64,000 nucleotides of DNA from RGIG1828 sp045654685 (GTDB lineage Bacteria; Bacillota; Clostridia; UMGS1810): the NCBI GenBank assembly GCA_045654685.1, contig JAZONV010000082.1, positions 1 to 64,000 on the forward strand, in the 5' to 3' direction. The position numbers and the translations under genes were made by a program. Shown piece after piece: positions 50,591 through 61,700 of this stretch (positions are counted from its first letter, which is position 1; every line of letters starts with the position of its first letter). The notes below the pieces were generated by a model. It ran no database searches. It was not told the origin of the DNA and was given only the letters and a program-made list of their open reading frames with translations.

Positions 50591-53500
50591 ATGAAATTTA
50601 AAAAAATCACATCATTAATTCTTTCGGCGTTTATGACTGTTTCATTGCCCATGGCATCATTTGATGCTGTGGCAACGGATAGTTCCTATGTTCTTTATGA
50701 AGAGACAGACGCATCTATGTTTGAGTATGATACGGGAATGGGTGGCCTTGTAATCACCTATTGCCAGGACACAGACGGCGAAGTTGTCATTCCATCCGAA
50801 ATTGACGGCGAAAAGGTTGTTGAAATCGGGGAATATGCCTTTATGATGCACTCTGCATCATCAATCACAGTTCCCGAGGGAGTTAAAAAAATATGTGACG
50901 GTGCCTTTTATGAATGTTCAAACCTTGAAGTTTTAAATTTGCCCGAGTCTTTGGAAGAGATAGGCTCAGATGCCTTTGAGGGTTGCAGCAGACTTTCAGA
51001 AATTTTTCTTTCATACAATATAAAAACAATCGGAGACGATATTTTCTCGGGTTGCAATGATGAACTGATTGTTAAATGCTATGACGGTTCTCCTGCAATG
51101 GAATATGTTCTGGCAAACGGGATAAATTATAAATCCCTTGGTGAAACCGAACTTGATGTTATAAAATCAGGTGAATGCGGAGAAAACGGCTCCAATATCA
51201 CCTGGGAATTTGACCGTTTTGGTACTCTCACCATAAAAGGTGAGGGAAATATGAGAGAGTATGGTTATTACTATGATGTTCCCTGGATTGAAGAGGGGTT
51301 GTCTGATTCAATCACAAAGGTTGTGGTTGAATCGGGAGTTGAAACAATCAGCCCATATGCATTTATCCGTTGTGGAAGCATTGAAGAAGCGGTTTTACCG
51401 TCCACACTTGTATCTATTGGTGAATATGCTTTTTGCTCATGTACATCTCTTGAAAATGTTGATCTCCCCGAAAGTCTCACATATATAGGGGAATGTGCAT
51501 TTATGGGTTGTGAATCTTTGGTGGAAGTGGAAATCCCCGGAAATGTCACATCTCTTGAAGACTCTGTGTTTGCGGAATCGGGCATAAAGACAATAACAGT
51601 TCCCGCATCTGTTGGGAAAATTGCAAATTACGCTTTTTCACAAGTAACAGATCTCACAATAAAAGGCTATTCACCCTCCGAGACAGAAAGATTTTGTGAG
51701 TATAACGACTACACCTTTGAAAAAATTGGCGATGCAGAGGTTATGATCGTCGATTCGGGCGAATGCGGAAATTTCAGCGATGATGACCTCACCTGGGAAT
51801 ATACATCTGACGGAACTCTCACCATAGATGGCGAGGGGGAAATGGAAGACTTCTACGGTTCAAACGTTCCATGGAAAGATAACTATGTGAAAAAGGTTGT
51901 TCTTCCCTATGGACTTGAAAATATAGGTAATTACGCTTTTGCAAATCTTTATCTTTTAGAGAGCGTGGAAATTCCCGAAACAGTAAGAGAAATAGGAAGT
52001 TCGGCTTTCTCAACTTGCATAAAACTCAAAAACATAACTATTCCCGACTCTGTTACATATATCGGTTCATATGTTTTTTCAAAATGTTCCGTATTAAAAA
52101 GAATAAAAATCCCCCAAAGCGTTGCATTTATTGACACAAAATATGACACATTCAATGACTGTTCAGGTCTTATAATAGAGGGCTATGAGGGCACTATGGC
52201 AGAGCGTTATGCACAAATCAAAGGAAAAACCTTTGAATCCCTTGGTGAGCCTGACGGCAATATGGCATTTGAGATTGATGATAAAGACAGTGAGTGTTTC
52301 TATTCAATGACCGTAGACGGCAAACTCACCGTAAATGGAAAAGGTGATATTCAATGGAAAACCTATGCATTTGAAAAATTCCACCCGGTAGTTACCCACC
52401 TTGTGATAGGTGATGATGTAACTCTCATAAGCGATAGCGGATATACATATGAATATGCATTCTCAAACCTTGACATGGTTGAAAAAATCACAATTCCCTA
52501 CAAGGTTACATCAATTGGTGAAAGAGCCTTTGAAGTTTCCGATGCATCAAAAGTGACAATTGTCGGATATGAGGGAAGTGCGGCGGAGGAATATGCCGAA
52601 AGCAAAGGCTTTATGTTTGAAAGTCTCGGTGATGCTCCCAACTATATCGACAGGGGAAGTTGCGGAGAAAATCTCACTTGGGAACTTTCAAAAGAAGGAA
52701 CCCTTACAATTTCAGGAAACGGCCCCATGGAAGATTTTGAGTATGACTATAACGGCGGATATACAACACCCTGGTATGCATACAGAGATATTGTGACAAA
52801 AGTTGTGATAGAAAACGGTGTCACCACCATAGGATACGATGCATTCTCGAATTTTGATAACATAACTGAAGTATATATCCCCTATTCTGTTGTCAGATGC
52901 TACACATCTATCTGGGGTGCAACAATCTATGGCTATACAGGCTCTTATGCAGAGGAATTTTGCGCAAATTACGGAAATGAATTTGTAAGTCTCGGTGAAA
53001 TTCCGGACGGTGCACTTCTTGTTGATGCGGATTATGGCGAAAACCACCACTGGACATTGGATGTTAAAGGAATTTTAACAATTTCGGGTGATGGTGCGAT
53101 GCCTGAGGAAAATTCAAGATATGATTTTCCCTGGTACGATTTGAGCGACAGCGTTAAAGAAGTTGTTATAGAAGATGGAGTTACAACAGTATCTTCAAAT
53201 GCTTTCTATGAGTTTGAGTATATAAGAAAAGTCACCACAAAAGGCGATATGGAATATATTGGAGAAAATGCATTCTACAGGTGCACATCTTTGACAGAAC
53301 TTAATCTTTCTGTGATTGATACCTATGGATACGGAGCATTTAACGGCTGTTCATCACTTAAAAATGTGGAAATTCCCAAAGGTGCAAAAACAATAGAAAA
53401 CTATGCCTTTGCAAATTCCGAATCTCTTGAATGGGTAACTGTTCCTTACAGCGTGGAAACTATTGAAAACTATGCATTTTCTTATAACAGTTACGATTTT

Positions 53501-55402
53501 GTCATAAAAGGCTACAAGGGAAGTGCGGCAGAAAAGCATGCCAATAGCAGATATTTAACTTTTGAGTCTCTCGGTGCCATTCCTCTTGAACAAGAGGTGA
53601 GAGGAACAATAGGCGATAATATCACATGGACACTTTCAACAGAGGGAACATTCACAATGTCCGGTGAAGGTGAAATGCTTCCCGAATGCGGATATAATTC
53701 GGGCCCTTGGTATAATTATAAAGACTATATTAAAAAAGTTATAATTTCAGACGGAATCACATCCATCTGCAGATATGCATTTAATAACCACACAGAACTT
53801 TCACAGGCAAGTTTCCCCGATTCTCTTGTCTTCATTGATGCTCAGGCATTTTCGGGTTGCCAGAAACTTACAGAAGTTATAATTCCTGCATCAGTTTTGG
53901 GTATGAATGGTGCTTTTGATGATTATCGGGAAAATTTCACCATTAAAGGCTACACCAATTCCGCAGCAGAAAAATATGCAATAAAATATGGAATTGACTT
54001 TGAATCTCTCGGCGTTATGGAAAAAGAAGTGATAGAATCGGGAAGTTGCGGAGAAAATCTCACCTGGACATTTGATAACACCTGCACTCTCACAATTTCA
54101 GGCTCGGGCCAAATGTCAGACTATCAGGAAAACACAGTTCCCTGGAGAAAATATGCAAATGTTATTCAGACTCTCAAACTTTCTGACGACATAACTCACA
54201 TCGGAAACAATGCTTTCAGTTTCCATAAGGGACTTTTTGAAATTACACTTCCCTCTGACCTTGAATCCATAGGTGCATATGCATTTATGGGAAGTTATAA
54301 TGTGAGAAGATATGAAGTTCCAAAATCCGTAAAACAAATTGGTGCATATGCTTTTTATGAGACATATTATCCCATAATTGTATATGGAAATCCCGAAACA
54401 ATAGGGGATCAGGCCTTTGGATTTACAAGGGTATATTCCGAAAAAGGCGGAAGTTGTGAAGCGTTTTGTGAAAGTTCCGATGCAAGATTTTTCCCAATCA
54501 GAGATTCGGGCAAATGCGGAGACAGTGCCTATTGGGAAGTGGATGTTACAACCGGGATCTTGAATATTACAGGTACGGGTGCAATCTATGATTATATTAT
54601 TTCATGGCTTGACACAGAATCTGACAATCCCGTAAACGGTGAGCCGCCGTATAAATCGGGCTATACGGATCTTCTCACAACAATCAACATTTCAGAGGGA
54701 ATCACCCGTCTTGGAGATAACTGCTTCTACGGTGCGGGAGTGAGAGAAATCACATTCCCATCTACTTTAGAATCAATCGGAGAATATGCATTTTCAAGTT
54801 GCGGTTTTTCAGAAACTGCAAGCGCAAGTGGGGAATATGGCAATGGATTTGAAAAAATTGTAATCCCCGAATCCGTGACAGAAATAGAACCCTATGCTTT
54901 TGAATATACATCTGTTAAAAAACTCTATGTTCCTGCAAATGCCGAAATCGGAAGATTTGCATTTGACGGAACAGATGCAACAATATATTCAGTATCCGGA
55001 AGCCCTGCTCATATATATGCCGAAAATTATGGAATGCCATTTGTGGATATAAACATTAAGCCAACAGTGACAATTGATAATGTGGTATGCAACCCAAATC
55101 AGGTTGTTGTGGCAATTGGCGGAGAAAACCTTGAAATGGGAAGTGTTTTTGTTGCACTTTACGGCGAAAACGGAAAACTTCTTGATGCAAAGAATGCGGA
55201 TTCTCTAAAGACCGTAGAACTTCAGGGTGCAGACTATAATATGGTGAAAGTATTTTTGTGGGATGAAAATATGAAGCCTCTTTCCACAGGCGATTCTCAG
55301 AATGTAAAATATCAACGACCTTCCGGCGGCTCTGCTTCAGGTGGCGGTGGCTCTGCTTCAGGTGGCGGCGGGGGCTCTGCATCTTCCGGAACAGAATATT
55401 GA
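50591..55402 (+). CDS. giant secreted BspA-type LRR protein
   Basis: A 1603-residue secreted protein with signal peptide (FKKITSLILSAFMTVSLPMA). The body is eight repeated modules. Each opens with a strand-rich SGxCGxxLTWxxxxxGTLTI segment and GxGxMxD, then VPW, BspA leucine-rich repeats (IxxYAFxxCxxLxxVxIPxSV), and usually ends IKGYxGSxAExYA...FESLG. A C-terminal module (about 1495-1575) with VKVFLWDENMKPL is shared with neighbours, and the protein ends in a Gly/Ser-rich tail (SGGSASGGGG). GAGGAG precedes ATG 50591. No cell-wall anchor motif is seen. It probably binds host or microbial surfaces, by analogy with BspA. Confidence 0.87.
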   Translation: MKFKKITSLILSAFMTVSLPMASFDAVATDSSYVLYEETDASMFEYDTGMGGLVITYCQDTDGEVVIPSEIDGEKVVEIGEYAFMMHSASSITVPEGVKKICDGAFYECSNLEVLNLPESLEEIGSDAFEGCSRLSEIFLSYNIKTIGDDIFSGCNDELIVKCYDGSPAMEYVLANGINYKSLGETELDVIKSGECGENGSNITWEFDRFGTLTIKGEGNMREYGYYYDVPWIEEGLSDSITKVVVESGVETISPYAFIRCGSIEEAVLPSTLVSIGEYAFCSCTSLENVDLPESLTYIGECAFMGCESLVEVEIPGNVTSLEDSVFAESGIKTITVPASVGKIANYAFSQVTDLTIKGYSPSETERFCEYNDYTFEKIGDAEVMIVDSGECGNFSDDDLTWEYTSDGTLTIDGEGEMEDFYGSNVPWKDNYVKKVVLPYGLENIGNYAFANLYLLESVEIPETVREIGSSAFSTCIKLKNITIPDSVTYIGSYVFSKCSVLKRIKIPQSVAFIDTKYDTFNDCSGLIIEGYEGTMAERYAQIKGKTFESLGEPDGNMAFEIDDKDSECFYSMTVDGKLTVNGKGDIQWKTYAFEKFHPVVTHLVIGDDVTLISDSGYTYEYAFSNLDMVEKITIPYKVTSIGERAFEVSDASKVTIVGYEGSAAEEYAESKGFMFESLGDAPNYIDRGSCGENLTWELSKEGTLTISGNGPMEDFEYDYNGGYTTPWYAYRDIVTKVVIENGVTTIGYDAFSNFDNITEVYIPYSVVRCYTSIWGATIYGYTGSYAEEFCANYGNEFVSLGEIPDGALLVDADYGENHHWTLDVKGILTISGDGAMPEENSRYDFPWYDLSDSVKEVVIEDGVTTVSSNAFYEFEYIRKVTTKGDMEYIGENAFYRCTSLTELNLSVIDTYGYGAFNGCSSLKNVEIPKGAKTIENYAFANSESLEWVTVPYSVETIENYAFSYNSYDFVIKGYKGSAAEKHANSRYLTFESLGAIPLEQEVRGTIGDNITWTLSTEGTFTMSGEGEMLPECGYNSGPWYNYKDYIKKVIISDGITSICRYAFNNHTELSQASFPDSLVFIDAQAFSGCQKLTEVIIPASVLGMNGAFDDYRENFTIKGYTNSAAEKYAIKYGIDFESLGVMEKEVIESGSCGENLTWTFDNTCTLTISGSGQMSDYQENTVPWRKYANVIQTLKLSDDITHIGNNAFSFHKGLFEITLPSDLESIGAYAFMGSYNVRRYEVPKSVKQIGAYAFYETYYPIIVYGNPETIGDQAFGFTRVYSEKGGSCEAFCESSDARFFPIRDSGKCGDSAYWEVDVTTGILNITGTGAIYDYIISWLDTESDNPVNGEPPYKSGYTDLLTTINISEGITRLGDNCFYGAGVREITFPSTLESIGEYAFSSCGFSETASASGEYGNGFEKIVIPESVTEIEPYAFEYTSVKKLYVPANAEIGRFAFDGTDATIYSVSGSPAHIYAENYGMPFVDINIKPTVTIDNVVCNPNQVVVAIGGENLEMGSVFVALYGENGKLLDAKNADSLKTVELQGADYNMVKVFLWDENMKPLSTGDSQNVKYQRPSGGSASGGGGSASGGGGGSASSGTEY

Positions 55403-55408
55403 TTTTTC

Positions 55409-55556
55409 TGAAAGGGGGTTCCCCTTTCAATCCCCTTTTCGCTTGTTTCATACGTCGGCTTGATGAGAAAAAATTAAGGACGCTCATAATGTCGCCTTTG
55501 GCTCCTATTCGCTAAACCTTAATTTTTCCATCCTCAAGTTCATCCGACATATGAAA
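55409..55556. repeat. nested-stem element with conserved core, copy B
   Basis: After a TGAAAGGGG/CCCCTTTCA palindrome (55409-55429), an outer stem (55446-55458 with 55544-55556) and inner stem (55467-55479 with 55517-55529) surround the core ACGCTCATAATGTCGCC (55480-55496) and GGCTCCTATTCGCT (55500-55513). The core matches 19777-19809 almost exactly, whereas both stems are unrelated in sequence to copy A yet still pair. The rest of the 365-bp gap 55403-55767 holds a CGCTATATAGCG palindrome (55654-55665) and no gene. Confidence 0.7.
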
Positions 55557-55767
55557 ATGCGAAATTTTCGCACCACAACCGACTGCGAAATCCGTTAGGG
55601 TTTTGCAACTGTAAATTCATCCGTGTTTTTTGCGGGGAAAAACATTATTTGTGCGCTATATAGCGGTAGGGGGATTTGCGCCATCCTGAAAAATCAAATT
55701 GGGCGGGAGCGTGCAGAAGCACTTCCCTGCAACGCCTTATTTCAGTTTAAAGAAACAGGTGATTTTA

Positions 55768-58700
55768 TTGAAAAACAAAAAACTTTTTAATAAAGAAAGA
55801 ATTATAAGCATTGTCATATCTCTGGCAATGCTTATGCCTTTTGGAGAAAGCATTTCCGTGTTTTCCGTGGAAAATTCAGCGGTTGCAACAGCGGATGCAG
55901 GTGAAGTTTCTTTAGAGAGCCATTTTTTAAAACCTCTTTCTTCTCCTCTTCCAAAAGTGGCAGATGGTTTTATGAAAGAGACTGAGACGGAACTTCCAAA
56001 GGTGACAGAGGGATTCATTGAACCCATAGAAAACCCGTATATGGGAGATGAATATAAATTCATAAGTGAGCCTGAATATGAAATTCCAAAGGTTAATGAT
56101 TCAGGTTTTATAAAAGATGCAAAAGGCTTTAAATCAAAGCCGTCAAAAGGAAAGTTTATAGACGAAATCACCCCGCCTGACAAAAATGCCAAGGTCATAA
56201 ATACTCCCGACGACCTTGCATCAATATCAAAAGGCGGAAACTATGTCCTTGGGTGCGACATATATCTTGATGAGTATAACGGCGGTGTGTGGACACCCTT
56301 TGAGGTAAGAGGAGATTTGACTTTAGACGGACAAGGTCATATTATCTATAACCTGAACACCGATAAATATGATGCCCCCGGAGGACTTTTTTCCTGGTTC
56401 CACGGAGAAAATCTCACAGTAAAAAATCTTGGTTTTTCCTATAACAAGGATTGTTATGTGGAGGGAGGAACTCTTTTTTCTGAATATGCAGGGGGAAATG
56501 TTGAAATCCAAAACTGTTTCAGCGATATGAATGTCACAGGTGACAACTGGTATTGCGGGGGACTTATCTCTCAGATTTCAAGTCACGAAGATGTCAACAT
56601 TTCTTCTTCATATAACCGCGGAAGTATATCGGGGTCAGGATATATGGGCGGACTTGTGGGTGTGATTTTTTCAAATGCTTCTGTTAACATCTATGATTGC
56701 TTTAACATGGGCGGTATAAAAGGAAAAACCGCCGGCGGACTGGTTGGCGAAATTGACTGGCTGACATCCGGAGCAGACTTAAATGTTGATATAAGAAGAT
56801 GCGAAAACAGTGCAAAAATAACTGTTGAAAACACAAATACAGACGGTAGCGGCGGTGGAATCTGCGGAAATATCGGTGAACGCTTCACGTCGTCATCGGG
56901 CATACATTATCAGTTCAGACATTGCAAGAACACCGCAACCATATCTGTCAAAGCGTCGGATGTTATCTCGGCGGGAGGAATTGTGGGCTCTTGTTATCTT
57001 AAGGGTATAGAATTCTATAACTGTACAAATCAGGGCGGTATCACAACATCCAAAGTTTCGGGTGCCTCATCAGGCTCTTTGGAATATACAGGGGGAATTA
57101 TAGGAAATTCTATAGATTATGCCTATTTTGATTCCTGCTTCAATAAGGGAAGGATAGTTGCGGAGAACTTTTCGGGCGGACTTTGTGCAAAGATAAAAGG
57201 CGGAGATTTTAAATCCTCGGCAAATTCAGGTGTAATTCTTTCAAAAAGTGGAAATGCAGGTGGACTTGCATCCTGCGTATCATATTTTATAGATTCTGTC
57301 ATTGCCTGCTATAACACAGGAAGTGTAACGGGCAAAATCTGGGCAGGCGGTCTTATCGGACAGTCCTGCGCCGATGTTCCTGTTGGGTATTTATACAATC
57401 CGTCCCTTGTAATGGATTCATACAACACCGGAAAAATTTCAGGCGGAGATGCATGGGGCAGTTCTGACGGCGTGCAATATCTTACATCGGGAATTATTAA
57501 TTCGCCCAAAGTCATAGTTTCAAACTGCTATAACACAGGTGCAATAACCAATGGGTGCGGAATTGCTTCAAATGCCGTGGATGTAAAGGACTGTGCAAAT
57601 TATGGTGACATAACTGCCGGTGCAGGTATTGTTTTCACCTGCAGTGCAAACGGTGACGACACATATGACGGAAGAATCATAGATTGCTTTAACATTGGAA
57701 ATATAACATCGGGATTTGGAATATGCGAAAGTGCAGGAGATATAACAAACTGCTATAACAAAGGTAATATTATATATGACGATGTGGTTGCATATACCAT
57801 AAGACCGGGTGCATTCGCAATTGCATATCAGGCGGACAATGTGAAATCATGCTATAATACAGGTGATATGACAGGCTCGCCCTATGCAGGGGGAATCTGC
57901 CACACTGCAAGTGGCAATATGACAGATTGCTATAATACAGGGCTTATATCTGCAGACTATCACGCCTGCGGTCTGGCTGTTATGGTTCAAAAAAATGTGA
58001 CAAATTGCTATAACACCGGGAAGGTTGAAGTGACAGGGCTCTCTTTTTCTCTTGACGGCTCTTTCTCCACTCCCATGGGCGCCCTTGTGGGAGAATGCAC
58101 GGGAAAAATGAAGGACTCATATAATTCAGGGGACTTTTTCATTGCAGGTAAATCAACATATTTCGGCGGACTTGCAGGACTTTGCGGCAGTATTGAAAAT
58201 TGCTATAATGAGGGATTTGTTCAATCTGTGGGAATCTTGACCGGCGGAATAGTTTATATTGGTGGAATCTCCGGCGGAATACATTCAGAATCGGGAACCC
58301 CCGGAATACGGAATTCATATAACATCGGAGATGTGCATGTTTCCGATTTTGATGCACAAGTTTCAGGGATTTGCTCAGGAGGGTCCGGATATATTGAAAA
58401 CTGTATAAACACAGGAAATGTAACGGGCGGAGCCGTTGTAGGCATCTCAGGTACACATCCTTACGGAGGGGATGTTTATATTTCAAACTGTGTGAATACG
58501 GGCACTTTGACGGTGGTATATGGATATACCACCAGTCATGGAACAAAATACTACCGTGGCACATCCTCGGGTATAGGAGAAGCAACCACAATTTCAGATT
58601 GCATAAATACATCCGACGTGGCAGATGCCGGAATCGGAGTGGCAGAGAGGTCAATAACCAATTGTGTAAATCTGGGTAGTGTTACAAAAAATGAAGAAAG

Positions 58701-61700
58701 TGTAGAGCGTCACAGTAATGATTCCATGTATACACCGGGATTCGGAATCGGTGCTGCAGGAAGTGAGATTTCATATTGCTATAACAAAGGGAATGTTTCG
58801 GGTGCTGCGGGCTATGAATGCTATGTTGATGAATACATTGCTCCTTGCGGCATCGGACCCGGAAAAACAGTCCGCAACTGCATAAATGAAGGAAGTGTAT
58901 CATCATCCGACATCGGATGCGGAATAACACTTATGGCAGGTGCGGTTTATGATTGTACAAACAAAGGTGCGGTCAGCGGAACAAAGGCAGCAGGAATAGC
59001 ATTTGATGCCAATAACATCGAAAGGTGCCAAAATCTTGCATCTGTCACAGCATCTTTATTTGGCGGCGGAATTGCCGTTGATGCAGAAGGGCTTTCAGAC
59101 TGTAAAAACACAGGAAATGTTTCGGGAAAAGAGGCAGGAGGAATTTCTGTCTTTAGTGGATATTCTGTCTTAAATTGCATAAACCATGGCAAAGTGACGG
59201 CACAAAATGGCGGAGGCGGAATTGTAGCCAGATGTGAAATGGATTCCTATGAATATGACGAAAATATAAGTGTTGGCAGTATTACATACCCAAGCCTTAA
59301 CCAAACAGCATTTGTGGGATGTAAAAATTATGGAAATGTCAGCGGAAATATGGCTATGGGAATCGGCGACGGAGTGAGCCATTCGGGATGCGAAAATCAC
59401 GGAAACATAACCTCAGATGAGGAAAGTGCGGGAATTGGCAGAGGAAGAATGTTTGGATGCATAAATACAGGTGATGTGACAGTATATTCATATTCAGGAA
59501 ATGCAATCGCTTCGGGAATATGTTCCACATCATACTGGCGTCCCAATGTGTTGATTTCAGACTGCAAAAATTCAGGCAAAATTTCTGTTAATGGGCCGGA
59601 TTTTGCTCTTGCCGCCGGAATTTTCACCGAGGCTTATTGGGATGTAAATGCCTATGTGACAAATTCTCAAAACACAGGCTCTGTTTCTGCTCACTCAAGA
59701 CACGAAAATGCAGATTGGCCTGTAGGCATATATGCCGGAGGCGTGGGAGGAAGAGTCAGAGATGAATATATGCTCTATATAGACGAGGCATCAGGAAGCA
59801 CAACATCACCCTCTGCCACAGTGGACACAAAATTTACGGGTGATGAAGCGCACGACAGATATATCGGTGAGGAACGTGTACATTCATCAAAAATTCTTGC
59901 CTATGGCGCAATATATGAAGAAGCAAAGGAAATTCTTCCCGAATCTGTTTCCATTTCGGGTCCTGAAATCATAGAAAAAGATGAAGAAGTTCTCTTCTCT
60001 TCTGAGGTTTTGCCTGAAGATGCCGACAACAAAGGTCTTGTGTGGTCATCTGACAATCCTACAGTTGCAAGTGTGTCATGGGACGGCACGGTAAAGGGAA
60101 TTTCCAAAGGAAGTGCAACAATCACCGCAAAAACCTACAACGGAAAAAGCGCAAGTCAGACGGTAACTGTTCAGGAAAATGCGATTTATGTCACCGTAAT
60201 GGGCTTTAAAAGAGAAAAGCCCGGCGAGTTTTTCCCTCTGGAGGGGGCAAGGGTGAGAGCAGGCGGAGTTTTGAAGACAACAGGAAAGGACGGAAAAACC
60301 TGGTTTGAACGTTCTGACCTTCCCGACGCTCCTCTTGCACCTATTCACATTGACGCTGGAGAGGACTATGTTGAAAAAGACGACAGCATAAACCTCGTTT
60401 CAAACACCCTGGGCAAAAAGTCCTACACCTACTATCTTGCTGAAAGAGACGATCAGATATATATCAAAAATGCTTTTGTCACCATAGACGGCGAAAAGAT
60501 GGATATGCTCAATAACCCGGGTATGGTGCATATTCCTCTTTTAAAAGACGGTGAGATAAATAAAACATCCTACCATGTGGATGTGGAAATTGACTGGAAC
60601 AGATATAAGGACAATCCCGAAGACCAAAGAGTGTGGATAGAGGGAACTGAGAGCCTCAATAAATACAGTATATATGAAAGAGGCGACTGGATTTCCTTTG
60701 CAACATTTTTTGATGCGGAAGAACCTTTGCGTCTTGTTGCCACAACCAAAAACAAAGACGGCGAAGAGGTGAGAACGGAAAAGATTCTGCCTTTGGATGT
60801 AAAACTTTTAGACGTTTCTCTGGCTGTTGATTCCACAGAAAACCTTCCCATAGATAACATCTATTTCCTTGACAAACTTGGATTTAAAATGTCTCTTGGA
60901 GACGTAGGAAGATTTGCAGAAGACATAAAATATGAAAACGGTGTTCTCACTGTTGTATTCAAACTTAATCATTCCAAAAACGAAAAAGCGGCAAAACTTG
61001 GAATTCTCACAGGTGATGTGGGACCCAGGGTTGACATAACAGGAACTTTTAAAATCCCTCTGATTTTAAAAGATGATGCAAGATGGTCAGGAAGCATCGG
61101 AATAAAGGCCACGGGAAAAGGCGGAAAGATGGGCTATGATTCTTATGACGATGAAGAGGAGAGAACCATAAAAATTTTCGGCCATGAGCACAATTTCTTC
61201 ATCGGTAACGTGCCTTGCTACATAGATGTGGAATTTGGTGCAGGAGTTGAGGGTTCTCTCGGTGTTGGCGGAACCTATGACGATGTGTTCTTTGAAGGCA
61301 AAATCGGCGGATTTTTGGAGGGAAGCATCGGAGGCGGTGTTGGCGGAAGCATTAACGACAATGTGAAACTCAAATTTGGCCCCGAAGGCTCTTTGGAGGT
61401 TAAACTTCCTGTAGTATTTTCCTCAGAAGATGGACCGGAGAGCCCCGTAAGTTTTGAACCTGAACTTGAGGGAAGAATAGATGCTCTTTTAGAGGTTGAG
61501 TTTTTTGATGTTTTAGAAATTGCTCCAAAGGTGGAACTTGGAAGATACACATGGAACAGACACGACGGCGGAAAATGGGAACATTTTCTTGACAGACTTG
61601 ACAAAAAGATGACTTTGCAAAGTGTTAATGAAGATTTTGACCTGAAAAACACTTCTCTCAATCCAAAAGGCAGAGAATATCTTGAAAACGGCGGGGGATT

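Noticed and set aside
55699..55767. Extended N-terminus of the giant protein from TTG 55699
   Set aside because: The added residues precede the basic start of the signal peptide, and the ribosome binding site fits TTG 55768 better.
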